From assembly GCA_902801985.1 (NCBI GenBank), contig CADCKD010000011.1, forward strand, positions 1-58,289: a stretch of 58,289 nt of DNA, written 5' to 3'. The position numbers and the translations under genes were made by a program. The notes beneath the pieces are model-generated. The model worked only from the letters and a program-made list of their open reading frames with translations, did not search any database and was not told the origin of the DNA. The stretch is from an uncultured bacterium (GTDB taxonomy: Bacteria; Cyanobacteriota; Vampirovibrionia; Gastranaerophilales; Gastranaerophilaceae). Below, piece by piece: positions 17,589-28,200 of this stretch; the first letter of the stretch is position 1, and each line of letters starts with the position of its first letter.

Positions 17589-18410
17589 ATGGATCAAGAT
17601 TTTGATTACTTATCATACAGCAATATAAAACGATTATCAGAAGAAGAACTGGTAGCTTTGTGGGAAGAATACCTAAAAACAAAAAACAAAGATTCCAGAG
17701 ATTCATTAATTGTTCAGTACATTTATTTGGTAAGATATGTTGTAAGCCGTGTAAAAGTATCTTTGCCTGCTACAATTTCTGTAGAAGACATAACAGGATA
17801 TGGTGTAGAAGGTTTGATGAATGCTATTGAACGATTCTCTCCTCAAAAAAACACACGATTTGAAACATACGCACTAATCAGAATACGAGGTGCAATACTT
17901 GATAAAATAAGATCACAAGACTTTTTACCAAGAAGTGTAAGACGTAAAATTAAAGACGTAAAAAATGCGATAGAAATTCTAAAACAAGAATACGGCAGAG
18001 TTCCAACAACAAACGAGATTGCCGAGTATTTAGATATGGAGGCTTCAAAAGTCACTCAAATTCTATCGGAAGATGTTACAGTGACATCTTTGTATGAGAA
18101 AAAAGGCGCATCAGAAGACAGCGTTGAAATCATAGATACAATCGAAGATTCAAGCAAACTGACACCTGATGCTGCCGCAGAAGAAAAAAATGTTAAAACA
18201 GATTTGCAGAGGGCGCTTATGAGATTACCGGAAAGAGAACGTGTTTTGATGGTTTTGTACTATCAAGAAAACATGACAATGAAAGAAATCGGCGAGACAT
18301 TAAATATGTCAGAATCACGAGTATGCCAATTACATGCTCAAGGATTAATGAAACTCAAAAATATCTTAAACGAATCTCGTTCCTCAAGATTGCAGCAAGC
18401 AATCGTATAA
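17589..18410 (+). CDS. RNA polymerase sigma factor, FliA/WhiG type
   Basis: A 273-aa sigma-70 group 3 factor. Region 2 (about 35-105) includes YLVRYVVSRV, DITGYGVEGLMNAIERF and TRFETYALIRIRGAILD, and the FLPRSVRRK of FliA/WhiG factors follows. Region 3 (about 118-165) and region 4 (about 205-260: LPERERVLMVLYYQENMTMK, then EIGETLNMSESRVCQLH) complete it. Residues about 165-200 form an acidic linker. The ATG at 17589 follows GGCAGG at close spacing; a TTG at 17577 is possible. No flagellar, chemotaxis or anti-sigma gene lies near, so the regulon is unknown. Confidence 0.92.
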   Translation: MDQDFDYLSYSNIKRLSEEELVALWEEYLKTKNKDSRDSLIVQYIYLVRYVVSRVKVSLPATISVEDITGYGVEGLMNAIERFSPQKNTRFETYALIRIRGAILDKIRSQDFLPRSVRRKIKDVKNAIEILKQEYGRVPTTNEIAEYLDMEASKVTQILSEDVTVTSLYEKKGASEDSVEIIDTIEDSSKLTPDAAAEEKNVKTDLQRALMRLPERERVLMVLYYQENMTMKEIGETLNMSESRVCQLHAQGLMKLKNILNESRSSRLQQAIV

Positions 18411-18443
18411 AGTTTGTATATAGTATGGATAGGAAGAAATTAA

Positions 18444-18475
18444 GCCGAAGTATAAATACTTCGGCATTTTATTTT
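18444..18475 (+). terminator. Intrinsic terminator after the sigma factor gene
   Basis: GCCGAAGTAT pairs with ATACTTCGGC almost without loop (practical loop TAAA) and is followed by ATTTTATTTTTT. Confidence 0.85.
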
Positions 18476-18496
18476 TTAATAAAATCTTATATATAA

Positions 18497-19714
18497 TTAC
18501 GGTTTAATTATTGATAAAACGTATTTATCGGAGACAAAATACTTTTTAGCACAACGAAGAATATCATCTGTACTGACAGATTGAACCTGTTCTTTTATTG
18601 TATCCGAATAGTTAAATCCTAAACCTAAGACATCATATTTTGCAAAAGAGCATGCCTGCTGAATATTAGTTTCTTCCAAAAGTGCATATTTGCCGACAAC
18701 ATTGGTTTTTGCATTTTCAAGTTCTTCCTCTGATACAGGAAACTCTTTTATTTTTTCAATTTCTTCATTAAATCCTTTTAAAGATATATCGATATTTTTC
18801 GGTTCAGTCGCTATATAAATCATAAAATTACCGGCGAGTTTATATGTTTCATAAGAACTTCGAACAACATACGCCAATCCTTTTTTATCCCTTAATTCCA
18901 AGAATAATCTTGAAGAAAGTCCGCACGCACCCAGAATAATATTCAATAACACAATAGCAGGATAATCAGGTTCACCATAAGTAGGTACCAACCAACCCTT
19001 AATTATATGAGCCTGATTTATATCAGGTCTATGATTTTCGATTGTTTTAACTTCTTCCAAAACAGGTCTTTCAATTAGAAAATTACTGCTTGTTGCAATC
19101 GGAAGCCTGCCAACAGTCGCCTCTATTTGCGGCATAATATCTTCTAGCGCTAAAGTACCAACAAGAGCAAGGCTTTTTTTGCTGTTATTTAAAATATATT
19201 TATATGCTTCGATAATATCTTCTTTTTTGATAGAATCAATATTTTCGAGAATTTTTACTAAAGAATTACCATAATAGTGATCTTCAAACATCTTGCGGTA
19301 ATATGAATCCATAGCAGTAGTTCTTGGAGAATCCAGCTCTGCAGTAATTTCTCCAGTTAGTTTTGTTTTCTCTTTTTCAAATTCTTCAAATGTAGAATTT
19401 TTTAAAATATCATCCATTAATTCTACCGCTTTTGAAAAATCTTCATTCAAACATACAAATTTAACTCGCAAATAATTTGGAAATAATTCACAAGAAAAAT
19501 CTATTGCATATTTTTCAAATTCGTTCGCAAGAGCTTCAGAGTCGTATTTTTTTGTGCCTTGAAGCATTAATCTTGCCATAAGGGTATATATCCCGGGAAT
19601 TTTTTCGGCTTGATTTACTGAAAAATTAAGACACAAAGCCATTCTCGGAGTATTTTCATTAAACTTGTATATATAATCAATATTATTTTTTAATTTAGAT
19701 ATAACTTTAGCCAT
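18497..19714 (-). CDS. M16 family peptidase homologue lacking the zinc motif
   Basis: A 405-aa protein with the two-lobed M16B (pitrilysin-like) architecture. The N-terminal lobe keeps LMLQGTKKYDSEALANEFE, but where active enzymes have HXXEH (AHFLEHMLFKGT) this one has GIYTLMARLMLQGT: Thr44, Ala47 and Arg48 replace the two His and the Glu. The C-terminal lobe keeps the substrate-binding GLSSRLFLELRDKKGLAYVV segment with its Arg/Tyr pair. M16B enzymes often work as a catalytic and a non-catalytic subunit; this looks like the non-catalytic one, but its partner is not in the window. It is divergent from comM. Confidence 0.88.
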   Translation of the reverse strand: MAKVISKLKNNIDYIYKFNENTPRMALCLNFSVNQAEKIPGIYTLMARLMLQGTKKYDSEALANEFEKYAIDFSCELFPNYLRVKFVCLNEDFSKAVELMDDILKNSTFEEFEKEKTKLTGEITAELDSPRTTAMDSYYRKMFEDHYYGNSLVKILENIDSIKKEDIIEAYKYILNNSKKSLALVGTLALEDIMPQIEATVGRLPIATSSNFLIERPVLEEVKTIENHRPDINQAHIIKGWLVPTYGEPDYPAIVLLNIILGACGLSSRLFLELRDKKGLAYVVRSSYETYKLAGNFMIYIATEPKNIDISLKGFNEEIEKIKEFPVSEEELENAKTNVVGKYALLEETNIQQACSFAKYDVLGLGFNYSDTIKEQVQSVSTDDILRCAKKYFVSDKYVLSIIKP

Positions 19715-19780
19715 TACATTTCCCTCTCAACGAACTAATTTTAACATAGTGGAATACAAAAAACAATTCATAATTATTTA

Positions 19781-19789
19781 TGGTATACT
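19781..19789 (+). promoter_or_regulatory. Extended -10 promoter giving a leaderless comM mRNA
   Basis: TGGTATACT is an extended -10 (TG-N-TATACT). Six bases separate it from the comM ATG at 19796, so transcription would start at about the start codon. No Shine-Dalgarno sequence precedes that ATG, which fits leaderless translation. Confidence 0.5.
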
Positions 19790-19795
19790 ACCGAT

Positions 19796-21337
19796 ATGGT
19801 AAATCGAGTAAAAACAGGAACAGTAATCGGACTTGGAGCATACGAAGTATGGGCAGAAACAGATGTAATTAATTCGCTTCCGTCAATGTCAATTGTAGGC
19901 TTGCCTGATGCTGCTGTAAATGAAGCAAGAGATAGGGTCAAATCTGCCATAAAAAATTCCGGATATACATTCCCGTCACGAAAAATTGTTATAAATCTGG
20001 CTCCGGCAGATTTGAAAAAGAACGGAACCGTTTTTGATTTGCCAATTGCAATCGGTATCCTTATTGAGGAAGAAGTTTTAACCCAAGAACAGGTAGAAGA
20101 ATATGCATTCATCGGAGAACTTGCGCTTGATGGATTGATAAGACCTATTTCAGGAGCACTACCTTTAGCTTTAGGTTTAAAGGAACAAGGGATAAAAAAT
20201 ATTATTGTCCCAAAAGAAAATGCAAAAGAAGCTGCACTCATTGAGGGAATAAATATATTTGGTGCCGAACATTTGACAGATGTTGTAAACCATTTTACTA
20301 ACGATAAAATTCCACAGACAAAAATTAATGCAAGAGAATACCTTGAGCAAAAAGTTGAACAAAGTTATGATTTCGATTTCAAAGATGTTAAAGGTCAGCA
20401 CAAAGCAAAAAAAGCACTGGAAATTGCGGCAGCCGGAGCTCATAATATACTTATGGTAGGTTCTCCAGGGTCAGGGAAAACTCTTATGGCAAAATGTTTT
20501 CCTTCAATACTTCCGCCATTGGAGCTTGAAGAAGCATTAGAGCTAACAAAAATTTACAGTATCTCAGGAATGTTATCTCCGGATGAACCTTTAGTAACCC
20601 AAAGACCATTCCGCGCAGTACACCACACAGCATCTGCAAACGGGATTATCGGAGGAGGAACAAATCCGAAACCGGGAGAAATCACTCTTGCACACAGAGG
20701 AGTTTTATTTTTAGATGAAATGGTAGAATTCCCAAGAAATGTTTTGGAAGTTCTAAGACAACCGCTGGAAGATGGTGAAATTGTAATCTCAAGAGCACAG
20801 CATTCGGTTAAATATCCCGCGGAATTCACCTTGCTTGGGGCGATGAACCCTTGTCCTTGCGGATATTTGGGAGATAAACAAAAACAGTGTTCCTGCTCAG
20901 ATTTCCAAATTACAAGATATTTATCAAGACTTTCAGGACCGCTATTAGACCGAATTGACTTACAAATAGATGTTCCGCGCCTAACTTCAGAAGAACTTTT
21001 AAACTACAATTCGCAGGAAGAAAGTTCGGAGCAAATAAGAAACAGGGTAGTAAAAGCAAGAAAAATTCAACTCGAACGTTATAAAAACGAAGGAATTTTA
21101 ACCAATTCAGAATTAACTTCAAAGCTCATTAAAAAATATTGCCAAATAGACGAAAAATCACAAGAACTAATGAAAATGGCAATTGTCAAATATCAACTCT
21201 CAGGCAGACGATACGACAGAATACTAAAACTGGCAAGAACAATAGCAGACCTTGACGAAAGTGAAAGTATTACTCAAATTCATCTCACTCAAGCTCTGCA
21301 GTACAGGATGTTTAACTTGGAAGAATACGGGAAGTAG
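19796..21337 (+). CDS. comM: YifB/ComM family magnesium-chelatase-like AAA+ ATPase
   Basis: A 513-aa protein with an N-terminal Lon-protease-like domain (about 1-170: SMSIVGLPDAAVNEARDRVK, INLAPADLKK), a central Mg-chelatase AAA+ domain (about 190-395: Walker A VGSPGSGKT, Walker B VLFLDEM, FRAVHHTASANGIIGGG, GAMNPCPCGY) and a C-terminal helical part (YQLSGRRYDRILKLARTIAD). ComM acts as a hexameric helicase promoting branch migration in natural transformation. A DprA-like protein is encoded at 51666 and radA, another recombination factor, at 22828; whether the organism is competent is not shown. Confidence 0.93.
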   Translation: MVNRVKTGTVIGLGAYEVWAETDVINSLPSMSIVGLPDAAVNEARDRVKSAIKNSGYTFPSRKIVINLAPADLKKNGTVFDLPIAIGILIEEEVLTQEQVEEYAFIGELALDGLIRPISGALPLALGLKEQGIKNIIVPKENAKEAALIEGINIFGAEHLTDVVNHFTNDKIPQTKINAREYLEQKVEQSYDFDFKDVKGQHKAKKALEIAAAGAHNILMVGSPGSGKTLMAKCFPSILPPLELEEALELTKIYSISGMLSPDEPLVTQRPFRAVHHTASANGIIGGGTNPKPGEITLAHRGVLFLDEMVEFPRNVLEVLRQPLEDGEIVISRAQHSVKYPAEFTLLGAMNPCPCGYLGDKQKQCSCSDFQITRYLSRLSGPLLDRIDLQIDVPRLTSEELLNYNSQEESSEQIRNRVVKARKIQLERYKNEGILTNSELTSKLIKKYCQIDEKSQELMKMAIVKYQLSGRRYDRILKLARTIADLDESESITQIHLTQALQYRMFNLEEYGK

Positions 21338-21343
21338 AATAAA

Positions 21344-22336
21344 ATGAAAGAAATTCATAATATACTTGCAATAAATTTTGGCGGAATAGGAGATGAAATA
21401 TTTTTCCTCCCGACATTGATATCTTTAAAAAAAGAATTCCCGAATTCTAAAATTACCCTTGCACTAGAACCAAGGAGCAAAGGGATTTGCAGCCTGACAA
21501 GTGTTATTGATAATACTATTTTAATAGACATAAAACAAAAAAATAAATATCTTGAAATGTTAAAACTTTTATTTTTCGCAAGAGTTGGGAAATATGATAT
21601 GGTTGTTTCTTCCGGCGGAAATAAACTTATAAGTATTTTATTATTTTTAACAGGGATTAAAATTCGCTGCGGCTATGATACAGGGGATTTGAGTAAAAAA
21701 CTTCTCACTCATCCTATGCCTTTAAATAAAAATCAATATGCTTGCGATATGTACCACGACTTAATCAGAGGAATAACCCAACACAATACAAAACTTCCTC
21801 AAATAAATATCGAAAGAAAGGAAACAGTTCCAAATTCTGTACTAATTCACCCCGGAGTAAGCAAAATCAGTGTCCAAAAAAATTGCATAAAAACTATCAC
21901 TCCTCAAATTTGGGCTAAGACCATAGATTTACTTGTTTCAAAAGGTAAAAGAGTGCAACTTGTCGGCGGGCCTGATGATAAGGAATGCATTGATGATATT
22001 TTAAATTGTGTAGAAACAAAAGATTTTGAAAACCTATACGGCACAACGCACAGCTTAAAAGATTTGGCAGAATTAATCTCCGGAGCGGAAATATTTTTAT
22101 GCTCAGATTCAGCACCGCTACATATTGCGGTTTCACTGGGTGTAAAAACTTTTGTTATTTTCGGACCAACGGATGACAATACCCTAATTCCTAAAACTGA
22201 TAAAGTAACTCCGATAAAAGCAAATGATAATTGTGAACTAAAACCATGTTTGTGGGCAAGACGCCAAACCACTTGCGAAAAACTTGACTGCTTAAAAATT
22301 ACTGCAGAACAAATTGTTGACACGATAATACATTAG
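21344..22336 (+). CDS. Glycosyltransferase family 9 (heptosyltransferase-like)
   Basis: A 330-aa GT-B enzyme of the family that adds heptose or related sugars to lipopolysaccharide. The N-terminal FGGIGDEIFFLPTLISLKKE is the typical acceptor-side start. ILIHPGV and the nucleotide-sugar-binding C-terminal LCSDSAPLHIAVSLGVKTFV plus IFGPTD are the donor-site hallmarks. It starts 6 bp after comM and is probably co-transcribed. Its stop overlaps the converging pncC gene by 4 bp. It points to an outer membrane with LPS-like glycolipid. The sugar is unknown. Confidence 0.9.
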   Translation: MKEIHNILAINFGGIGDEIFFLPTLISLKKEFPNSKITLALEPRSKGICSLTSVIDNTILIDIKQKNKYLEMLKLLFFARVGKYDMVVSSGGNKLISILLFLTGIKIRCGYDTGDLSKKLLTHPMPLNKNQYACDMYHDLIRGITQHNTKLPQINIERKETVPNSVLIHPGVSKISVQKNCIKTITPQIWAKTIDLLVSKGKRVQLVGGPDDKECIDDILNCVETKDFENLYGTTHSLKDLAELISGAEIFLCSDSAPLHIAVSLGVKTFVIFGPTDDNTLIPKTDKVTPIKANDNCELKPCLWARRQTTCEKLDCLKITAEQIVDTIIH

Positions 22337-22821
22337 CAGATCCTATTTTCTGAAACAATAGAGATTGCAAGTTTCAAGGCTTCATCAGCAAAGCGTTTTT
22401 TCATTTCTATTCGTTCTAAATTTGGAGAAAGCCGAATTTCTTTTACCGTAACTATTCCTTTATATTTAACAGAAATAAAACACAACCCAACAGGCTTATC
22501 TTTAGTTCCTCCGGTTGGGCCTGCAATTCCCGTTGTGCAGAGTGCAACATCACATCCTGTTGCATTGTATAACCCTTCTGCCATGCTTTGGGCGCATTCT
22601 TCACTCACGGCGCCAAAACTGTTCAAAATATCCCAACTTACGCCAAGAACCTTATTTTTAGCTTCATTAGCATAGGTTACAAAATTTAGCATAACATACT
22701 CTGAACTTCCTGAAACATCAGTCAGACGAGAACTAACCAAGCCCCCTGTACAGGATTCAGCAGTCGCAATAGTCAATTTTTTTTCTTTTAATATTTGCCC
22801 TAATTCTTCTTCTAAAGTCAT
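22333..22821 (-). CDS. pncC: CinA C-terminal domain protein (nicotinamide-nucleotide amidohydrolase)
   Basis: A 162-aa stand-alone CinA-C/PncC domain that deamidates NMN to nicotinate mononucleotide in NAD salvage. The signature TIATAESCTGGLVSSRLTDV is at about 18-37, followed by SGSSEYVMLNFVTYANEAKN, the AVSEECAQSMAEG motif and TTGIAGPTGGTKDKPVGLC. The N-terminal CinA (MoCF-like) domain is absent, as in E. coli YgaD-type proteins. It lies 6 bp downstream of radA. Confidence 0.93.
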   Translation of the reverse strand: MTLEEELGQILKEKKLTIATAESCTGGLVSSRLTDVSGSSEYVMLNFVTYANEAKNKVLGVSWDILNSFGAVSEECAQSMAEGLYNATGCDVALCTTGIAGPTGGTKDKPVGLCFISVKYKGIVTVKEIRLSPNLERIEMKKRFADEALKLAISIVSENRIC

Positions 22822-22827
22822 TTGAAC

Positions 22828-24198
22828 CTACCCCTGCGGAGAAATGCATGCACTAATTGCGTCCATTAATCGTTTTACCGGAACAATTTTTATTTTGCTA
22901 TTCTCCACATTTCTATTTGCATAAGGTATAATTGCTTTTTTAAACCCGTTCATTGAAGCTTCATTCAAGCGTTTTTCAATATTATTCACAGGATGGATTT
23001 CGCCTGAGAGGCCAATTTCACCGATAATTACCGTTTGCGAATCCACAACAACATCTCTTGCGCAAGTTGCAATAGCAAGCGCAATCCCTAAATCCGCACT
23101 CGGTTCATCAACTTCAATTCCGCCCATGACATTTACGTATACGTCTTGTTTTGAAAGATTAAGTCCCACACGTTTTTCCAATACCGCAAGTATTTGTAAC
23201 AACCTGCTAAAATCAACTCCATTAGCAACACGGCGCGGAGAAGGATAAGGAGTTGCCCCAACAAGTGCTTGAATTTCCACAAGCAAAGGTCTTGTTCCCT
23301 CATTTGTAACTATAATCGCACTCCCCGGGATTGCTTCTTGAGAACGCTCATTCAAGAATAATTCATTCGGGTTTTTAACTTCTATAAGCCCTTTAGAACC
23401 CATTTCAAAAATTCCGACTTCAGAAGTATTTCCAAACCTATTTTTCATAGATCGAAGCATTCTATATGATTTATATTTATCCCCCTCAAAAGAAATAACC
23501 GTATCTACCATATGTTCCAAAACTTTTGGCCCTGCGATGTTTCCGTCTTTTGTAACATGCCCGATTACAAGAACTGTTATATTTTTAGTTTTTGCAATTT
23601 GCATCAAAATATTGCAGCATTCTCTTATTTGAGAAACACTTCCGGATGTACTTGTAATAGTTTGAGAATATATTGCCTGGATACTGTCAATAACAACCAT
23701 GTCAGGAGAAATTTCTTCTATCTGAGCCTTTATGCACTCCAAATTTGTCTGTGGGTAGATATAGAGACTATCACCCGAAACTCCAAGCCTTTGTGCTCTT
23801 AGTTTTAACTGCCCCAAAGATTCTTCCGCCGATACATATAGAATTTTTTTGCCTTGTTTTGAAAGTTCACCGCTTGTTTGAAGCAAAATTGTTGATTTAC
23901 CGATACCGGGATCACCCGCAATTAGAACAATTGAGCCCTGAACAAGCCCGCCGCCTAAAATTCTGTCAAATTCTGAAATATTAGTACTTACCCTGATTTC
24001 TTCCCCGATATGAATATCAGAAATCAGTTCAGGTTTTGTGTCGTCCAATATTACGGCAGAATTATTTTTGGAACCGGCACTTGCTTGAACTTCTTCAACA
24101 AAACTTCCCCAAGAAGAACACTCCGGACATTTTCCCAAATATCCTGCACTTTCATACCCGCAAGATTGACACACCCATTTTGATTTAACTTTAACCAT
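22828..24198 (-). CDS. radA: DNA repair protein RadA/Sms
   Basis: A 456-aa RecA-like branch-migration helicase. Zinc finger at residues 9-27 (CQSCGYESAGYLGKCPEC), Walker A GDPGIGKST (about 95-103), Walker B VVIDSIQ, the RadA-specific KNRFGNTSE motif, and a C-terminal Lon-protease-like domain (about 290-450, with NVMGGIEVDEPSADLGIALA). It is followed directly by pncC in the same transcript. Confidence 0.96.
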   Translation of the reverse strand: MVKVKSKWVCQSCGYESAGYLGKCPECSSWGSFVEEVQASAGSKNNSAVILDDTKPELISDIHIGEEIRVSTNISEFDRILGGGLVQGSIVLIAGDPGIGKSTILLQTSGELSKQGKKILYVSAEESLGQLKLRAQRLGVSGDSLYIYPQTNLECIKAQIEEISPDMVVIDSIQAIYSQTITSTSGSVSQIRECCNILMQIAKTKNITVLVIGHVTKDGNIAGPKVLEHMVDTVISFEGDKYKSYRMLRSMKNRFGNTSEVGIFEMGSKGLIEVKNPNELFLNERSQEAIPGSAIIVTNEGTRPLLVEIQALVGATPYPSPRRVANGVDFSRLLQILAVLEKRVGLNLSKQDVYVNVMGGIEVDEPSADLGIALAIATCARDVVVDSQTVIIGEIGLSGEIHPVNNIEKRLNEASMNGFKKAIIPYANRNVENSKIKIVPVKRLMDAISACISPQG

Positions 24199-24237
24199 AA
24201 ACCAATTATATATTTTAATAAAAAAGGGTCAAGAGAA

Positions 24238-24411
24238 TTATTTATAATAATCATTAAAATCATTCGGTTCATCCGTCCAAACAACGACAACCTCTCTTTC
24301 GTTGTTATAAAACGGATTGAACCAATGACTCTCATCTGTGAAATCTATTATTGCATCATAGTATTTTATTCTATCGGCAATTTTTTTTGTATATGTTAAT
24401 AAATCAATCAT
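24238..24411 (-). CDS. Small protein of unknown function, 57 aa
   Basis: A short frame with a good ribosome binding site (TTAGGAAAATT before the ATG at 24411). The protein starts MIDLLTYTKKIADRIKYYDA and is acidic and Trp/Tyr-rich at the end (VVVVWTDEPNDFNDYYK). No family was recognised. It lies between radA and rubrerythrin. The rest of 24199-24574 shows nothing else I can support. Confidence 0.45.
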   Translation of the reverse strand: MIDLLTYTKKIADRIKYYDAIIDFTDESHWFNPFYNNEREVVVVWTDEPNDFNDYYK

Positions 24412-24574
24412 AATTTTCCTAACTATCATAACAATTACATTATCCGCTATTGATTTATACGAATAATCCCCAAAAAGCGGTGAATATTAAAAACATACAT
24501 AATCAAAAGAATTAGATAAAATGGCTATTGCCCTTTTGTTATAAGAAATTTAACCTATTTTTGGAGGAAATATT

Positions 24575-25153
24575 ATGGGTACAAAATTCAGAGGATCTAA
24601 AACAGAACAAATCTTAATTAATGCATTCGCAGGAGAATCACAAGCTCGCAACAGATATACATATTATTCAAAAATAGCTAAAAAAGAAGGATATGAACAA
24701 ATTTCAGAAATATTTTTAATGACCGCAGAAAATGAACTTGAACACGCAAAATTATTTTTCAAACATATAGAAAATAACCCCAACGGACATGTTGATGCAT
24801 TTTACCCTTTTGTAATGGGAAATACATTGGAAAACTTAAAATATGCAATAGAAGGCGAGGAAGAAGAGTATAAAGTATTATACCTAAACGGCGAAAAAGT
24901 AGCATTAGATGAGGGTTTTGATTCGGTCGCATCCACTTTTAAACACGTAAGAAACGCCGAAGAACATCACGCAAAAAGGTTTCAAATTCTTTATGAACAT
25001 TTAAAAAACGACACAATTTTTAAAAAAGAAACAGACCAAAAATGGATTTGCAGAAAATGCGGCTACATATACATCGGTGAAAAAGCCCCTGATTACTGCC
25101 CAAACTGCTATCATTCTAAAAGTTACTTTCAATTATTGTGCGAAACATTCTAA
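24575..25153 (+). CDS. rbr: Rubrerythrin
   Basis: A 192-aa oxidative-stress protein that reduces hydrogen peroxide at a diiron site. The ferritin-like domain (about 1-145) has the iron-binding Glu/His in GESQARNRY, ENELEHAKLF and NAEEHHAKRF. The C-terminal rubredoxin-like domain has CRKCGYIYIGEKAPDYCPNC. The domain order is classical, the reverse of the protein at 35065. A strong site, TTTTGGAGGAAATATT, precedes the ATG. Supports an anaerobic, peroxide-defending cell. Confidence 0.95.
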   Translation: MGTKFRGSKTEQILINAFAGESQARNRYTYYSKIAKKEGYEQISEIFLMTAENELEHAKLFFKHIENNPNGHVDAFYPFVMGNTLENLKYAIEGEEEEYKVLYLNGEKVALDEGFDSVASTFKHVRNAEEHHAKRFQILYEHLKNDTIFKKETDQKWICRKCGYIYIGEKAPDYCPNCYHSKSYFQLLCETF

Positions 25154-25169
25154 TTTTAAGAAAAATTTA

Positions 25170-25199
25170 TTGCCCAAGCGGTGCAAAATATAATATAAT
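25170..25199 (+). promoter_or_regulatory. Promoter TTGCCC-N18-TATAAT before the AsmA-like gene
   Basis: TTGCCC at 25170-25175 and TATAAT at 25194-25199. The ATG at 25209 is only 9 nt downstream of the -10, so the leader would be about 3 nt or none. TTGCC(C/T) recurs as a -35 at 29715, 36198 and 39343. Confidence 0.5.
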
Positions 25200-25208
25200 G
25201 CATTTAAG

Positions 25209-28200
25209 ATGAAAACCAGTAAAAAAGTTATTCTTGTAACGGGGATTTTAGCAGCCTTATCCTGCACATATATGTGGGGAATTCCTGCTGCAATTAATTT
25301 ACCGAAAAGAACAACAGATATTGAACAAAAAATATACCAAAAATCAGGATTTGACGTCAAGCTTGGAAACCCAAAACTTTCCATGGGATCATTTCCTTCT
25401 GTTTGGGTTAAGAGCAATAAAATTGAAATCATAAACAAAGACAAATCAAAAGCTTTGTCTATTATTAACCCAAAAGTTAAATTAAAATTATTTCCTTTAT
25501 TATTCAAAAAAATTGAAATCAGTCATATTTATGCAGACAAAGAAGATGCAAACTTTATTCTAACAAAGAATAAAGAGTTTTATCTTGGAGATTACCCCCT
25601 AAAATTTGAAAAAAAGGATAATGAATTCTCAATAGAAAAAATAAGGACAAACCTTGGAGAATATAATTTAAATCTTGATGATAAATTAAACAACAAACAA
25701 GTTTCCCTAAACGGGAAATATTTAAATAACGGAGAATATTTAAAAAACGATAAACTCGAACTTGCAACAGAAGGAATTTTTACAACCGATAACAAAGCAA
25801 CAGACTACTTTGTTGATTTTGACATAAATCTGCCTTTAAATAAATTTAATGAAAACAAACTCAATATATCAGCAAAAATCAATGATTTTGATTTATCGTC
25901 AATTTCTGATTACATAGCAATTTTATCAAAAGACAGATACAAAAAACTTGGCGGCATAATCAATTTTGATTCGGGAACACAAATTAGTAAAAAATCCCAC
26001 AAAAGAGTTTTTTCTAATCTTACAACTGAAAACTTGGAAATAATTGGAGAAGATAAACCGTCATCCATAATATTCCCTGATAAACTTTCTGTCAAAATAA
26101 ATTTTGAAACAATAAACGGTGGAGTTGATTTTAAAAATACCACAATTAATGCAAAAGATGTTGATTTAACAATAAACGGTAAATTAACAACTTCAGGCAA
26201 AAAAATTCCGGCAATGGATTTGACAGGAGAAATTAAACCATCCAGAATTGAACAGGTAGCCAAACTTATACCCGGCTTGCCGGATCTTTTACCTGAAATA
26301 AATTTATACAAACTAAAACAATATTCACCTAACGGCTCAGGAGAAGGTAAACTTCATTTTGTCGGAAACGGACAAAGGCCTGAAGTATTCGGACAAATAA
26401 AACTACGAGATATTTTTGTAATAAAACCTATTCCAAATTCTCCGGCAAACGCCAAAGCTGATTTAACATTCAATGGGAAACATATGCAATTAGACATTGA
26501 TGTTCCGGTTGCCCCAACAGCTAATGTTACTATAAACGGATTTGTTAAAATTGACGGTTCAAAATATTCCGAATTAAAAATAAAAAGCTCAGATTACATT
26601 CAAATGGCTCCGGCTCAAGAAGTTATTATCCCAATGCATGAAATCTTCAAATTTAAAATGGGACCTGTTCCGATTATGAAACTTAGCGGACTTGGAACAG
26701 TTGATGTATTTTCTGCGGGGAAAAAGGTTGATCCGCACCTTTTTGGGACATTCAAATTTAAAAACGCAACCGCTTCATTTAATGATATTCACAATCTTGT
26801 ACTTCATAACGGCTCCGGAGAAATACTTTTCCAAAATACAAAAATCCCTTTTAGGACATATACCGCAACAATTAACGGAAAAAGTACCAGAATATATGGT
26901 GATTGTGATGTAAAAGGCGGATTGAATGTTTTTGCACAAACTACCGGACAAAATATCCCTGATATGATAAAAGTTATTAACACTTCCGAAGATATGAAAG
27001 ACGTTCAAAAAGTAGTAAAACCGTTTACTCATCCTGAAGGAAGTGCAGATCTTTTACTTAACATATACGGCAATGCAAAAGATATTGATAAAATAGAATT
27101 TAATAAGGATTTATTTGCAAAAGGTACAATTACTCTGCACAATGCAACAACAATTTTAAAAGATACACATCTGCCGCTTAAAAACATCAATGGTGTGGTT
27201 AATTTTGATAAAAAGAGTGCAGACTACAATTTAACAGGTTATATAAGAGAGTCAAAAATCTATGTAAAAGGTACTGCAAACGAACCAAATATGGATTTGA
27301 CCGCATGGTCAGACAAAGCTGCAATAGCAGATATAATTGATATGATGCATCCTAATTATCAAATGCCTTATAAAGATGAAATAGGTCAAATAAATATTTC
27401 ATTTAAAGGCGGATATAAGGGTATCGCGGATTCAGACAATCTTGATTACAGCAAAGTCATTGCAAACGGCAATATCATTTCAAACTATCACACACAAAAT
27501 CCTATAAAAATTAATAGCGGAACTTTTAAAATCCACAATGGCATTTTACAAGCGGACGGCTTAAAAGGTTTATTTAATAACAATCCGTTTACCTTGTCTT
27601 TTACAGGTACTGAAATATACCACAATATGAAAATATCGGATGCAAAATTCAATATGAACAATTTTGACCTTGCATCCGTAAACGAAATTAAAAACCAAAT
27701 ACCTCTGCCTGCCGAATATAAAAATATTATTGATAATATTACGGATATAAAAGGTAATATTGATATTAACGGTCACATGAAAAACGGTGGCATTTGGACA
27801 GATACCAACCTTGCAGGTACAAGTTTTACATACAAACCGACAGAAGCATACATAAATATCCTCAGTGGTAAAGCTAATATGCGCGGAGACACGTTATACC
27901 TTGGTAAAATAAATTCAAAACTCAGCTCAATGCCGCTGTTTATAGACGGAAATATTTCTAATATATTCAAAAATCCGAATGCTAATTTATATCTTGCCGG
28001 TAAACCGACTCAAATGTTTTTTGACAGATTTTTTAACAACAAATCTGTTTACCCTATAAAAGTAAAAGGTGATGTAAACTTCACATCAAAAATTAAAGGG
28101 ACATTAGACAAATTATTTACACACTCAGAATTGAATATTAAAGAAAACTCATCAATTTATTATATGGGAGCGACCTTATCCGGAGCCCCTTCAGGAGAAA

